A stretch of DNA of 64,000 bases from Bog-532 sp963742875. Lineage in GTDB: Bacteria > Actinomycetota > Actinomycetes > Streptosporangiales > Streptosporangiaceae. The notes under the pieces are model-generated. The model ran no database searches and had not been told where the DNA came from. It saw only the letters and a program-made list of their open reading frames with translations. The stretch covers positions 496,001-560,000 of the forward strand of contig CAVUNO010000001.1 in NCBI GenBank assembly GCA_963742875.1, read 5' to 3'. A program made the translations under genes and the position numbers. This document shows, piece by piece, positions 45,880 to 57,755 of the stretch (position 1 is its first letter; each line of letters begins with the position of its first letter).

Positions 45880-48521
45880 TCAGCGGAGGTCGCCGTTGGT
45901 CATCCCGGCCGGTGCGTCCGGCACCGTCACCAGCCCGAGCTCGGCCCGGCTGGCCAGCAGCGGGTGGTAGGGCAGGACGCGGACCGTATAGCCGAACGGG
46001 CCCGGCTGGGTGAGCTCGATCTCGCCGGAGTAGCGCACGGCCATACCTGCCTGCGGCTCACCCGCGTCTGGACCGTCAGGTGACAGCGGGATGAAGGACG
46101 GGTCGACCAGCTCGTCGTGCTCGTTGGCGCGGCCGGAGACTACCTCGACACAGACGTCATCCGGGGTGAGGTCGCCCAGCGCGACCACCGCGCGCACGGT
46201 GAGCGGCGTGCCGAGCTGCGGCTCGCCCGCGTCCGCCTCGACGTGCTCGATGCGCACGGCCGGCCAGGCCATCTCGACCCGGCGCTTCCACGCGGCCAAT
46301 TTGCGGGCGGCGCGGTAGGTCCCGCCGTCCGCCAGCGCCCGGGAGGACTTCGTCGCGGGGGCGTACAGCGTGGTGACATAGTCGCGGACCATCCGCTCGG
46401 CCGGCACGCGCGGCCCGAGCGTCCGGAGCGCGTGCCGGATCATGTCGACCCAGCCGTCGGGCACCCCGTCCGTGTCCTGGCGGTAGAACATCGGCGCCAC
46501 CGAGTTGCCGAGCAGGTCGTACAGGGCCGACGCCTCCAGCTCATCGCGGCGGTGCGGATCGGGCACGCCGTCGGCGGACGGGATCTCCCAGCCGTTGCCG
46601 CCGTCGTACCACTCGTCCCACCAGCCGTCACGCACCGACAGGTTCAGGCCGCCGTTCAGCGCCGCCTTCATCCCGGAGGTTCCGCAGGCCTCGAGCGGGC
46701 GGAGCGGGTTGTTCAGCCAGACGTCGCACCCGCGGACCAGGGAGCGGGCCATCTCCATGTCGTAGTCCGGCAGGAAGACGATGCGCCCGCGTACCCGCGG
46801 GTCGTCGGTGAACTGGACCATCTGCTGGATCAGCCGCTTACCGCCCTCGTCGGCGGGATGCGCCTTGCCGGCGATGACGATCTGGATCGGGCATTCCGGG
46901 TCGAGCAGCAACTCGGTGAGCCGGGCCTCATCGTGCAGCATCAGCGTGAGGCGCTTGTAGGACGGGACGCGGCGGGCGAATCCGATGGTCAGCGTGCCCG
47001 GGTCGAACACGTCGTCGATCCAGGTCATCTCGGCCTCGCTGGCGCCGCGCTGGCGCCAGGAGACCCGCAGCCGTCTGCGGGTCTGGTCGACCAGGTTCTC
47101 CCGCAGCACGCGGCGCACGGACCAGATCCTGGCCTCGGGCAGGTCCGCCACGCGTTCCCAGTCCCAGTTCCCGCCTTCGCTCAGCACTTCGGCGCCCGGG
47201 TCGGCAAGCTCGAGCATCTCGCTGGCCACCCAGGTGGCGGGGTGCACGCCGTTGGTGATGGAGCCGATCGGGATTTCGGCCTCCTCGAATCCGGGCCACA
47301 GCCCGGAGAACATCTGCCGGCTCACCGCGCCGTGCAGCTTGCTGACGCCGTTTACCCGCTGCGCGAGCCGCATGCCCATCACGGCCATGTTGAAGACGTG
47401 CGGGTCACCGCCCGGGTAGGTCTCGGCCCCGAGCGCGAGCACGCGCTCCACCGGTAGCGCGGGGTCGGCGGCGTCCTTGCTGAAGTACCGCTCGATGAGA
47501 TCGCGGGGGAAGCGGTCGATGCCGGCCGGGACCGGGGTATGCGTGGTGAACACGGTGCCGGCCCGGCACGCCTCCAGGGCCGCATCGAAGCTGAGGCCGG
47601 TGGCGGCGTAGGTGCGGATGCGCTCCAGGCCGAGGAAACCCGCGTGGCCCTCGTTGGTGTGGAACACCTCGGGCTCCGGGTGCCCGGTGATCTCACAGAA
47701 CGTCCGGACGGCGCGCATGCCGCCGATGCCGAGCAGCAGTTCCTGGCGGAGCCGGTGCTCGGTGCCGCCGCCGTACAGCCGGTCGGTGACCTCGTGCAGG
47801 GCCGGTCGTTGTCCTCCACGTAGGAGTCGAGCAGCAGCAGCGGCACGCGGCCCACCCGGGCCAGCCACACCTGCGCGTGCAGCTGGTGGCCATCGGCCAG
47901 GGTGACGGTGATCCGCACCGGCGTGCCGGCGGCGTCCCGCAGCAGGTCGAGCGGGAGGCCGTTCGGATCGCTGGCCGGGTAGCGCTCGGCCTGCCACCCG
48001 TCCGCGGACAGCGACTGGGTGAAGTAGCCGTGCCGGTACAGCAGGCCCACGCCGATGAGCGGCACCCCGAGGTCGCTCGCGGCCTTGAGGTGGTCCCCGG
48101 CCAGGATGCCGAGACCACCGGAGTACTGCGGCAGCACCTCGGTGATGCCGTACTCGGGCGAGAAGTAGGCGATCGCGGCGGGCGCCGCGACCAGCGGCCC
48201 GGTCCCGACGGCCTGCTCGTCGCGGGCCCGCTGGAACCAGCGGGGGCCGGTCAGGTAACCCTCCAGCTGCTGCCTCGCGGCGTTCAGCCGCGCCAGGAAG
48301 TCCTGGTCGGACGCGAGCGCGGCCAAGCGCTCCGGGCGCAGGGCGCTGAGCATGGTGATCGGGTCACCGCCGGACGCTTCCCACGCCTCCGGGTCGATCG
48401 ACGCGAACAGGTCGACGGTCTCGGGATGCCACGACCAGCGGAGATTGAGCATGAGGTCGCGCAGCGGAGCCAGCGGCTCGGGCAGCACGGTGCGGACGGT
48501 GAACCGGCGGATCGCTCTCAC
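45880..48521 (-). pseudogene. glgP: Alpha-glucan phosphorylase (maltodextrin type), frameshifted
   Basis: A GT35 enzyme that releases glucose-1-phosphate from alpha-1,4-glucans, using PLP. The first frame (from GTG 48521) begins VRAIRRFTVRTVLPEPLAPL and carries YFSPEYGITEVLPQYSGGLG and ILAGDHLKAASDLGVP. It fails after LLDSYVEDNDRP near 47805. The second frame continues LHEVTDRLYGGGTEHRLRQE, VFHTNEGHAGFLGLERIRTY, FARRVPSYKRLTLML and the PLP region ACGTSGMKAALNGGLNLSVR, ending at 45880. One or four missing bases in the repeated GGCC near 47805 explain the shift. Repaired length is about 880 residues. It is divergent from glgE. Confidence 0.9.
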
Positions 48522-48868
48522 GAGGAGTGACCCTAACCCGTTTGCGCCGGTACAGGAGAATCGGCCGCCGCTTCCGTGCCGCTTGTCATATCACTGCCTG
48601 TCTGCCTGTCTGCGGTGTTTATCACCTCTGAAAAACACCCCCGATCCTATCGGATAAGCACGTCCTGGCACTCCCTGGCGCACGGCGCCATCTGCGGTGC
48701 AGGGATCAAGGGGCTCAACGGGTGCGGAGCCGCCAGATTTCGTTAATTGTTTGTGACCCGCCGTCGCGGTGACCCCCAAAAGCCGTCACGGGTCCCATTA
48801 GGTTCGTCCGGGCGCATGAATCTCTCCAGCCGGAACGGGGCGCGCAGGGAAGGAAGTTACCGAGCAGC
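48522..48868. other. Divergent glgP-glgE control region
   Basis: This gap of nearly 350 nt contains the inverted repeat GGTGTTT (48614-48620) / AAACACC (48633-48639), a CCTGTCTG direct repeat near 48597-48611, and an A/T-rich patch near 48738-48752. These could serve divergent promoters for glgP and the glgE operon. I see no clear -35/-10 pair and no known riboswitch. Confidence 0.4.
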
Positions 48869-48913
48869 ATGGCCGCCGCACTGGCATGCCTACCTGCGCT
48901 CTCGATAGCGTGA
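48869..48913 (+). CDS. Putative upstream mini-ORF coupled to glgE
   Basis: A 14-codon ORF reading MAAALACLPALSIA. It has GGAAGGAAG about nine bases upstream, a better ribosome site than any glgE start. Its TGA overlaps the glgE GTG at 48910 (GTGA). It may couple glgE translation; its size makes it uncertain. Confidence 0.35.
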   Translation: MAAALACLPALSIA

Positions 48914-51018
48914 CAGCCGTGATCGGACGAATCCCCATCTTCGATGTTGAGCCCTCCGTGGAATGCGGCCGCTGGCCCGCCAAATCGGTTGTGGGCGAGA
49001 CCTTTCCGGTGAGCGCGACCGTGTTCCGTGAGGGGCACGGCCATATCGCCGCCGGCGTGGTCCTGCGCGGCCCGGACGGAATCAGCCAGCCGATGGAGAT
49101 CCTGCACGAGCTGGCGCCCGGCACCGACCGGTACGGCGCGGACGTCGCGGCGGGCGCCGAGGGCACCTGGTCCTTCCGCATCGAGGCGTGGGCGGATCCG
49201 GTCGCCGACTGGCAGCACGACGCGTCCATCAAGGTACCGCGCGGCCAGGACATCGAGCTGATGATGGCCGAGGGCGCGCTCCTGTTCGAGCGCGCGTCCA
49301 AAGCGATCATCAGGTCGTCACGGATCCGGCTGCCCGAGCCGGAGGACGCGGACGACCCGGCGGCGGACGGCCAACCGACCCCCCCGGACGTGGCCCGCGC
49401 CGCCCTGGCCGACGTGGCGGCCGTGCTCCGCGATCCCGGCCTCACGCCGTGGGACCGCCTGGCGGCCACCCGGCAGCCGGAGATCACCCGGATCCGGTGG
49501 GCCTACCCGCTGCGCCAGTTCGTCACGCGGTCCCGGCGGATGCCGCTGATCGTCGAGCGGGAACGCGCGCTGTACGGGTCCTGGTACGAGTTCTTCCCGC
49601 GGTCGGAGGGGGTCCAGATCGACCCGATGGGGCGCCGCGAGCCGGTGTCGGGGACGCTGCGCACCGCGGCCCGGCGGCTGGACGACATCGCCGTGATGGG
49701 CTTCGACGTCGTTTACCTGCCGCCGGTCCACCCCATCGGCACGGCGTTCCGCAAGGGCCGGAACAACACGCTGGACCCGCGGCCCGGTGACCCGGGCTCA
49801 CCCTGGGCCATCGGCTCGGCGGATGGCGGTCACGATGCCATCCACCCCGACCTGGGGACGTTCGACGACTTCGACGCGTTCGTCGCGCGGACCCGTGAAC
49901 TCGGCATGGAGGTCGCGCTCGACTTCGCGCTGCAGGCGTCGCCGGATCACCCGTGGGTCAAGGAGCATCCCGAGTGGTTCACCACCCGGGCCGACGGCAC
50001 AGTCGCGTACGCGGAGAACCCGCCCAAGAAATACCAGGACATTTACCCGGTCAACTTTGACAATGACCCGGCGGGAATCTACGCCGAGTCGCTGCGGATC
50101 CTCCGGCTGTGGATGGATCACGGCGTCCGGATCTTCCGGGTGGATAACCCGCACACCAAGCCGCTGGCGTTCTGGGAGCGGCTGCTGGCCGAGGTGCACG
50201 CGACCGACCCCGACGTGCTGTTCCTGGCCGAGGCGTTCACCCGGCCGGCCATGATGCGCGCGCTGGCCATGGCCGGCTTCCACCAGTCGTACACGTACTT
50301 CACCTGGCGGAACCACGCCGACGAACTGATGGAGTACCTGCGCGAGCTGTCCACCGGGACCGCGTCGTACATGCGGCCTAACTTCTTCACCAACACCCCG
50401 GACATCCTGCACGAGTACCTGCAGCACGGCGGGCCGCAGGCGTTCAAGATCAGGGCCGTGCTGGCCGCCATGCTCTCGCCGACCTGGGGTATCTACTCGG
50501 GGTACGAGCTGTGCGAATACATTCCACTACGGCCCGGCAGCGAGGAGTACATGGATTCGGAAAAATACCAGTACCGCCCGCGCGACTGGGACCAGGCGGC
50601 CCGCGACAATGTCGGCATCGCGCCTTTTATCACGAGCCTCAATAGAATCCGTAAATCACACCCGGCACTGCACCGGCTGCGTAACCTACGCTTTCATACT
50701 GTTGATCAGCCGGACTGGCTCTGCTTCTCCAAGCGCGTCACCCCGCGGGAGGAACAGCCAGGACGGTCCGGGGAGGCAGGCCCCGGCCGGGCCGACACCG
50801 TCCTGGTGATCGTCAACCTCGATCCCCACCAGGCACGTGAGGCCACGGTGTTCCTGGACCTGCCGGCGCTGGGGATGGACTGGGGCGCTGGGTTCACCGT
50901 TACCGATGAACTCACCGGCGAGTCCTACCGTTGGGAGCAAGCCAATTACGTCCGCCTGGATCCGTCCACGACGCCAGCGCACATCTTCTCGGTCCGCTTC
51001 TCGGTCCGCGCCGACTGA
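48910..51018 (+). CDS. glgE: Alpha-1,4-glucan:maltose-1-phosphate maltosyltransferase
   Basis: A GH13_3 enzyme that extends alpha-glucan with maltose units from maltose-1-phosphate. From GTG 48910 it has 702 residues; GTG 48919 and ATG 48886 are alternatives. The N-terminal domain includes VIGRIPIFDVEPSVECGRWP and SATVFREGHGHIAAGVVLRG. The catalytic domain has VYLPPVHPIGTAFRKGRNN, the nucleophile in RIFRVDNPHTKPLAFWE (Asp about 412), and the acid/base Glu about 441 in VLFLAEAFTRPAMM. All expected catalytic residues are present. It heads the glgE-treS-mak-glgB run, the complete GlgE pathway from trehalose to branched glucan. Confidence 0.95.
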   Translation: MTAVIGRIPIFDVEPSVECGRWPAKSVVGETFPVSATVFREGHGHIAAGVVLRGPDGISQPMEILHELAPGTDRYGADVAAGAEGTWSFRIEAWADPVADWQHDASIKVPRGQDIELMMAEGALLFERASKAIIRSSRIRLPEPEDADDPAADGQPTPPDVARAALADVAAVLRDPGLTPWDRLAATRQPEITRIRWAYPLRQFVTRSRRMPLIVERERALYGSWYEFFPRSEGVQIDPMGRREPVSGTLRTAARRLDDIAVMGFDVVYLPPVHPIGTAFRKGRNNTLDPRPGDPGSPWAIGSADGGHDAIHPDLGTFDDFDAFVARTRELGMEVALDFALQASPDHPWVKEHPEWFTTRADGTVAYAENPPKKYQDIYPVNFDNDPAGIYAESLRILRLWMDHGVRIFRVDNPHTKPLAFWERLLAEVHATDPDVLFLAEAFTRPAMMRALAMAGFHQSYTYFTWRNHADELMEYLRELSTGTASYMRPNFFTNTPDILHEYLQHGGPQAFKIRAVLAAMLSPTWGIYSGYELCEYIPLRPGSEEYMDSEKYQYRPRDWDQAARDNVGIAPFITSLNRIRKSHPALHRLRNLRFHTVDQPDWLCFSKRVTPREEQPGRSGEAGPGRADTVLVIVNLDPHQAREATVFLDLPALGMDWGAGFTVTDELTGESYRWEQANYVRLDPSTTPAHIFSVRFSVRAD

Positions 51019-51097
51019 TGCGCCGGTTGACGGGGCTGACCGACGGGGCTGGCCGGTCGAGAATGTAACAGCACGCACTACGCAGGAGAAACCAGTC

Positions 51098-52892
<1,795 letters not shown>

Positions 52893-52928
52893 GGAACGAT
52901 GGTGCCGCCGGGGCCTGTGGTGCTGTGA

Positions 52929-52994
52929 CCGACCTGGCCGGAACTAGGACCCGACCTGACCGGAACTATGATCCGACCTGACCGGAACTCCGCG
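52929..52994. repeat. 22-nt tandem repeat between treS and mak
   Basis: Three copies of CCGACCTGRCCGGAACTANGAN lie in the 173-nt treS-mak gap. The third copy diverges at its end. A stem CTCCCGGG / CCCGGGGG with an intervening ACACTCGATT follows near 53004-53028. Confidence 0.8.
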
Positions 52995-53065
52995 CCCGAA
53001 TTCTCCCGGGACACTCGATTCCCGGGGGTTTCAGGAAACCCTTCACGGGGAGTGGGTATGCCAAG

Positions 53066-54505
53066 GTGATGAGACTCGAGGATGCACTCGCGACGTGGCT
53101 GCTGGAGCAGCGATGGTTCGCGGGCAAGGGACGAACGCTCCGTGACCTGGCGGTGGTCGCCGACACGCAGGTCGTGGCGGGCGATCCTGAGCTTCGGCAG
53201 CTGATCGTCCTGGTCTCGCACGGCACCACCGCCGACCACTACCAGATCCTGGTCGGGCTGCGCTCGGAGCTGCCGGGCTGGCTGGAACACGCCCGGATCG
53301 GCATGACGGACGACGGCTGGCACGCTTACGACGCTCTGCATGATCCGGCGCTGACCCGCCACCTGCTCCGCGCCATCGCAGCCAACCAGACCATCGAGTC
53401 CCTGGCCTTCTCCCGCGAGCCCGGCGCCGAGATCGAGACCGAGCTGGACAGCATCGTGCTGACCGCGGAGCAGAGCAACACCAGCCTGGTGTTCGGTGAG
53501 CAGTCGATCCTGAAGGTGTTCCGCCGGGTCTCCCCCGGGCCCAACCCGGACCTGGAGGTCACCTCCGCGCTGTCCCGGCTCGGGTCGCCGCACGTGGCCG
53601 AACCGTACGGCTCGATCGAGACGCTGATGGACGGGGTCACCACGACGCTGGCGATCCTGTCCAAGTACCTGCGCACGGCCACCGACGGCTGGACGCTCGC
53701 GGCGACCAGCGTCCGCGACCTGTACGCCAGCAACCTGTACACGAACGATCCGTACACCACCGGCCCGTTCCCCGCGGTGACCGGTTCCGGCGAGCCCCCG
53801 GCGGCTGGCGTGGCCCAGCTGGGCGACGGGGCGAGCGTGGCCGGCGCGGGCGGCGACTTCGCCGGCGAGGCACACCGGCTCGGCGCCGCGACCGCCGAGG
53901 TGCACCAGGACCTCGCCGAGGCTTTCGGCACCGACGAGCTGTCCCCCGACGCGTTGCGCGACCTGGCCGAGCAGATGTTCCGCCGCCTCGACCTGGCCAC
54001 CGCGGCCGTGCCCGAGCTGGCCCGGTACGCCGACATGATCGGCGCCGCGTACTCGCACCTGGCCAAGCTGAACGAGCCGGTCCCGGCCCAGCGGGTACAC
54101 GGCGACTACCACCTGGGCCAGGTCATGCGGACCGAGACGGGGTGGATCCTGCTCGACTTCGAGGGCGAGCCGGCCAGCCCGCTGGCCCAGCGCCGGGCCC
54201 GGTCCGCCCCGATGCGCGACGTCGCCGGCATGCTCCGCTCTTTCGAATACGCGGCACGGTTCCAGCTGCTCAACCACCCGGACGCCGACCGGCTCCGCGG
54301 CGTGGCCCGGGAATGGGTACGGCGTAACAGCGCCGCGTTCTGCGCCGGGTACGCCGAGGCGGGCGGCCTGGACCCGGTCGCCAACGAGGTCCTGCTGCGG
54401 GCCCTGCAGCTGGATAAGGCGGTGTACGAAGTGATGTACGAAGCCAGGCACCGGCCATCTTGGCTGCAGATCCCGCTGGACTCCCTGGCCGACTTTCCCA
54501 CCTGA
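53066..54505 (+). CDS. mak: Maltokinase
   Basis: Phosphorylates maltose to maltose-1-phosphate, the GlgE substrate, using ATP. The 479-residue protein has an N-terminal cap starting RLEDALATWLLEQRWFAGKG. The aminoglycoside-phosphotransferase-like core holds NTSLVFGEQSILKVFRRV, the catalytic VHGDYHLGQVMRTETG and the metal-binding LLDFEGEPASPLAQRR. An Ala/Gly-rich insertion lies near SGEPPAAGVAQLGDGASVAG. It starts with GTG-ATG at 53066/53069; either codon is possible. It follows treS by 173 bases and precedes glgB by 26 bases. Confidence 0.93.
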   Translation: MMRLEDALATWLLEQRWFAGKGRTLRDLAVVADTQVVAGDPELRQLIVLVSHGTTADHYQILVGLRSELPGWLEHARIGMTDDGWHAYDALHDPALTRHLLRAIAANQTIESLAFSREPGAEIETELDSIVLTAEQSNTSLVFGEQSILKVFRRVSPGPNPDLEVTSALSRLGSPHVAEPYGSIETLMDGVTTTLAILSKYLRTATDGWTLAATSVRDLYASNLYTNDPYTTGPFPAVTGSGEPPAAGVAQLGDGASVAGAGGDFAGEAHRLGAATAEVHQDLAEAFGTDELSPDALRDLAEQMFRRLDLATAAVPELARYADMIGAAYSHLAKLNEPVPAQRVHGDYHLGQVMRTETGWILLDFEGEPASPLAQRRARSAPMRDVAGMLRSFEYAARFQLLNHPDADRLRGVAREWVRRNSAAFCAGYAEAGGLDPVANEVLLRALQLDKAVYEVMYEARHRPSWLQIPLDSLADFPT

Positions 54506-54531
54506 TCACCACTGACGTACGGTCTTCAGAC

Positions 54532-57111
54532 ATGCCCCCTTCTTCACCATCTTCTGCTGGGCCCGGTCCGGGCGGGCCCGGTGCTGGTGCTCCTCGCAGT
54601 CCCGGTGCTTCCGGCGCTCCGGATGCGCCCCGCCATCCGGACGTACCGGACGTGCCTGACGTGACGGACGGCGCCCAGGTGCCCGGAGCGGCGCCCGAGC
54701 CGGCGCGGCCGCGGCAGGCCGCGGCCGCCGCCGGGGTCAACCTGGGCGAGATCGAGCGCATCGCCGCCGGCACCCACCACGACCCGCACTCGATCCTCGG
54801 CGTGCACCCCGGGCCCGGCGGGTTCGCGATCCGGACGCTCCGGCCGTTCGCCGCGACCGTTGCGGCCCTGCTCGAAGACGGCCGCCGGTTCCCTATGGAG
54901 CACGTGCACCGGGGCATGTTCGCGACCGTCGTGTCCTACGACGAGGTGCCCGGCCCGTTCCCGGCGTACCGGATCGCGGTCGCCTACCCCGGCCCGGACG
55001 GCGTCTCCGGCCCCGTGACGGTCACCGACGACCCGTACCGCCACCTGCCCACGCTGGGCGAGTTCGACCTGCACCTGATCGGTGAGGGGCGGCACGAGGA
55101 ACTGTGGCGCGTGCTGGGGGCGCACCTCCGCGATCTCGGCGAGGACGGTCTCGGCCCCATCACCGGCACGTCGTTCGCGGTGTGGGCCCCGAACGCCCGC
55201 GGTGTCCGCGTGATCGGCGACTTCAACCACTGGAACGGCCAGGGCCACCCGATGCGCTCACTGGGCGGCTCCGGCATCTGGGAACTGTTCGTGCCCGGGG
55301 TCGGCGAGGGGTTCCGCTACAAGTACGAGATCTGCGGGGCGGACGGCACGTGGTGGGCCAGGGCCGACCCGATGGCGGAGGGCACCGAGCGGCCGCCCGC
55401 GACCGCTTCCGTCGTGGTGTCGTCGCACCACGAGTGGCAGGACGGCGGCTGGATGACGGACCGGCGGCGCCGGCAGGCCGTCCGTGAGCCGCTGAGCATC
55501 TACGAAGTGCACATCGGCTCCTGGCGGCCGGGCCAGTCCTACCGCGACCTGGCCGAGGACCTCACGGCCTACGCCACCGAGATGGGGTTCACCCACGTGG
55601 AGTTCCTCCCGGTGGCGGAACATCCATACGGCGGGTCCTGGGGCTACCAGGTCACGTCGTATTACGCGCCGTCGTCCCGGTTCGGCAGCCCGGACGACTT
55701 CCGCTACCTGGTGGACCGGCTGCACCAGGCCGGCATCGGCGTCATCATCGACTGGGTTCCCGCCCACTTCCCGCGGGACGACTGGGCCCTGGCCCGGTTC
55801 GACGGGACGCCTCTGTACGAGCACCCCGACCCGCGGCGCGGCAGCCACCCGGACTGGGGCACGCTCATCTTCAACTACGGCCGGACCGAGGTGCGGAACT
55901 TCCTGGTGGCCAACGCCCTGTACTGGCTGTCGGAGTTCCACATCGACGGCCTGCGGGTCGACGCGGTCGCCTCCATGCTCTACCTGGACTACTCGCGCGG
56001 GCCCGGCCAGTGGACGCCGAACCAGTACGGCGGGCGGGAGAACCTCGAGGCCGTGTCGTTCCTGCAGGAGGTCAACGCCACCTGTTACCGGCGCGAGCCC
56101 GGGATCATGATGATCGCCGAGGAGTCCACCGCGTGGCCCGGGGTGACCCGGCCGGTCCACCTCGGCGGGCTGGGGTTCGGCTTCAAGTGGAACATGGGCT
56201 GGATGAACGACACCCTGACCTACCTGAGACGGGACCCGATCTACCGGCAGTACCACCAGAACGAGCTGACGTTCTCGCTGGTCTATGCGTTCAGCGAGAA
56301 CTACATCCTGCCGCTGTCGCACGACGAGGTGGTGCACGGGAAGGGCTCGCTGCTCGCCAAGATGCCCGGCGACGACTGGCGGCGGTTCGCGGGACTGCGC
56401 ACCCTGCTGGCCTACATGTGGGCCCACCCGGGCAAGCAGCTGCTGTTCATGGGCTCGGAATTCGGCCAGGGGGCCGAGTGGTCGGAGGAACGCGGCCTGG
56501 ACTGGTGGGTGCTCAGCGATGAGTACCACGCCGGGATTCAGCGGCTCGTCCGTGACATGAACGCGTACTACCGGGCCTCGCCGGCGCTGTGGGCGCTGGA
56601 TTCCTCTCCGGAGGGCTTCAGCTGGATCGACGCGAACGACGCGGCCGGGAACACGCTGTCCTTCCTGCGGTTCGCCTCCCCCGTCCCGTCGGAAGCGCCC
56701 CCGCCGCCGCGCGTTCCGTCCGGGCTGGTCGCAGGTCGGGCGGCCGGCCCTCCGCCGTCCCCGGATGTGGCTCCCGCGGTGGCCGCCCCGGCCTGGGCGG
56801 CTCCGGAGGCGTCGGCGCTTCCGGGCCCGATGGGGTTCCCGCCCTGGGCTCAGGGCGCCACGACGCTCGCGTGCGTGGTGAACTTCTCCGGCGGCCCGCA
56901 CAAGAACTACAAGATCGGCCTGCCGCACGCCGGCCGCTGGCTCGAGGTCATCAACACCGACGCGGACATTTACGGCGGCAGCGGCGTCGGCAACCTGGGC
57001 GCCGTGGAGGCGGTCGAGGAGGAGCGGCACGGCAGGCCCGCCTCCGCCACGATCACCGTACCGCCGCTCGGTGTCCTCTGGCTGGCTCCCGACCCCGGGG
57101 CCGGGTCCTAG
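54532..57111 (+). CDS. glgB: 1,4-alpha-glucan branching enzyme
   Basis: Introduces alpha-1,6 branches into glucan. From ATG 54532 it has 859 residues. Residues 1-65 are Pro/Gly/Ala-rich. Two N-terminal CBM48-like modules follow (HHDPHSILGVHPGPGGFAIR and GTSFAVWAPNARGVRVIGDF). The GH13 barrel has VEFLPVAEHPYGGSWGYQVT, the nucleophile in HIDGLRVDAVASMLYLDYSR, the acid/base Glu in MMIAEESTAWPGVTRP and LPLSHDEVVHGKGSLLAKM. An unusual Pro/Ala-rich insertion of about 60 residues (SEAPPPPRVPSG onwards, bases 56690-56860) sits inside the C-terminal beta domain before LACVVNFSGGPHKNYKIG. The frame is open upstream to 54460, overlapping mak. Confidence 0.94.
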   Translation: MPPSSPSSAGPGPGGPGAGAPRSPGASGAPDAPRHPDVPDVPDVTDGAQVPGAAPEPARPRQAAAAAGVNLGEIERIAAGTHHDPHSILGVHPGPGGFAIRTLRPFAATVAALLEDGRRFPMEHVHRGMFATVVSYDEVPGPFPAYRIAVAYPGPDGVSGPVTVTDDPYRHLPTLGEFDLHLIGEGRHEELWRVLGAHLRDLGEDGLGPITGTSFAVWAPNARGVRVIGDFNHWNGQGHPMRSLGGSGIWELFVPGVGEGFRYKYEICGADGTWWARADPMAEGTERPPATASVVVSSHHEWQDGGWMTDRRRRQAVREPLSIYEVHIGSWRPGQSYRDLAEDLTAYATEMGFTHVEFLPVAEHPYGGSWGYQVTSYYAPSSRFGSPDDFRYLVDRLHQAGIGVIIDWVPAHFPRDDWALARFDGTPLYEHPDPRRGSHPDWGTLIFNYGRTEVRNFLVANALYWLSEFHIDGLRVDAVASMLYLDYSRGPGQWTPNQYGGRENLEAVSFLQEVNATCYRREPGIMMIAEESTAWPGVTRPVHLGGLGFGFKWNMGWMNDTLTYLRRDPIYRQYHQNELTFSLVYAFSENYILPLSHDEVVHGKGSLLAKMPGDDWRRFAGLRTLLAYMWAHPGKQLLFMGSEFGQGAEWSEERGLDWWVLSDEYHAGIQRLVRDMNAYYRASPALWALDSSPEGFSWIDANDAAGNTLSFLRFASPVPSEAPPPPRVPSGLVAGRAAGPPPSPDVAPAVAAPAWAAPEASALPGPMGFPPWAQGATTLACVVNFSGGPHKNYKIGLPHAGRWLEVINTDADIYGGSGVGNLGAVEAVEEERHGRPASATITVPPLGVLWLAPDPGAGS

Positions 57112-57262
57112 GGCCAGGCCGTCAGCAATGTGCCCCGGTGGCCAGGTCCGCAACGTCGCTGGTCATGACATCCTCACCGTCCCGCGCTGGCGGCTTGATT
57201 TAAACCATGGTTGAAGTTGAGGGCTAGGCTCGAGCGGCCTCAGGCCAGGCTGCCGAGCGGCC

Positions 57263-57724
57263 TCAGGACGGGTTGCTGACCTTGAAGACCGGGTGGTCGG
57301 GCGAGATCCGGCGCAGCTCGGCATCTGAAGCGTCCGGCCCCACGCCGCCGAAGAACACGCCGACCTCGGCCTTCCACCGGGCCAGGTAGGCGCGCAGGAT
57401 CGACGGCTTGTCGTCATCGGAGACCTCCTCGGCGATGAACGGCTCGGCGCGGCGGCCGAGGCGCAGCTCGCCCTGGCGGGCGACCCGCAGGTTGCGGACC
57501 CACTGCGCATGACCGCGCGGCGAGACGAGGTAGCGCTGGTCGTCGATGATCAGGAGATTGACCGGGGTGGTGCGCCACTCGCCGCTCTTGCGACCCCGGA
57601 CGGCCAGCACCCGGGAGCCCAGGACGCTGATGCCGAGGCCGGTCAGCCCGGCGATGAGCTTGTTGAATACGTTGCGGGTGAACCAGCCCGGCTCTTGGTA
57701 CCGGCGCGGCGTCTGTGCGGTCAT
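57263..57724 (-). CDS. Deazaflavin-dependent nitroreductase family protein (DDN-like)
   Basis: A 153-residue split-barrel protein. It starts MTAQTPRRYQEPGWFTRNVF and contains GSRVLAVRGRKSGEWRTTPV, LLIIDDQRYLVSPRGHAQWV and RNLRVARQGELRLGRRAEPF, the F420-binding pattern of the DDN (Rv3547) family in actinomycetes. The substrate is unknown. The ATG at 57724 has GAGGAGG six bases upstream; the longer frame to 57769 would bury this site. Several palindromes between 57756 and 57839 lie directly upstream, so the gene looks tightly regulated. Confidence 0.85.
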   Translation of the reverse strand: MTAQTPRRYQEPGWFTRNVFNKLIAGLTGLGISVLGSRVLAVRGRKSGEWRTTPVNLLIIDDQRYLVSPRGHAQWVRNLRVARQGELRLGRRAEPFIAEEVSDDDKPSILRAYLARWKAEVGVFFGGVGPDASDAELRRISPDHPVFKVSNPS

Positions 57725-57755
57725 GGGGGACCTCCTCGGCTTCCTGCTCTCACCC

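Noticed and set aside
57232..57267. Direct repeat GAGCGGCCTCAGG twice downstream of glgB
   Set aside because: Only two imperfectly placed copies at a gene end; no further structure to support a function.
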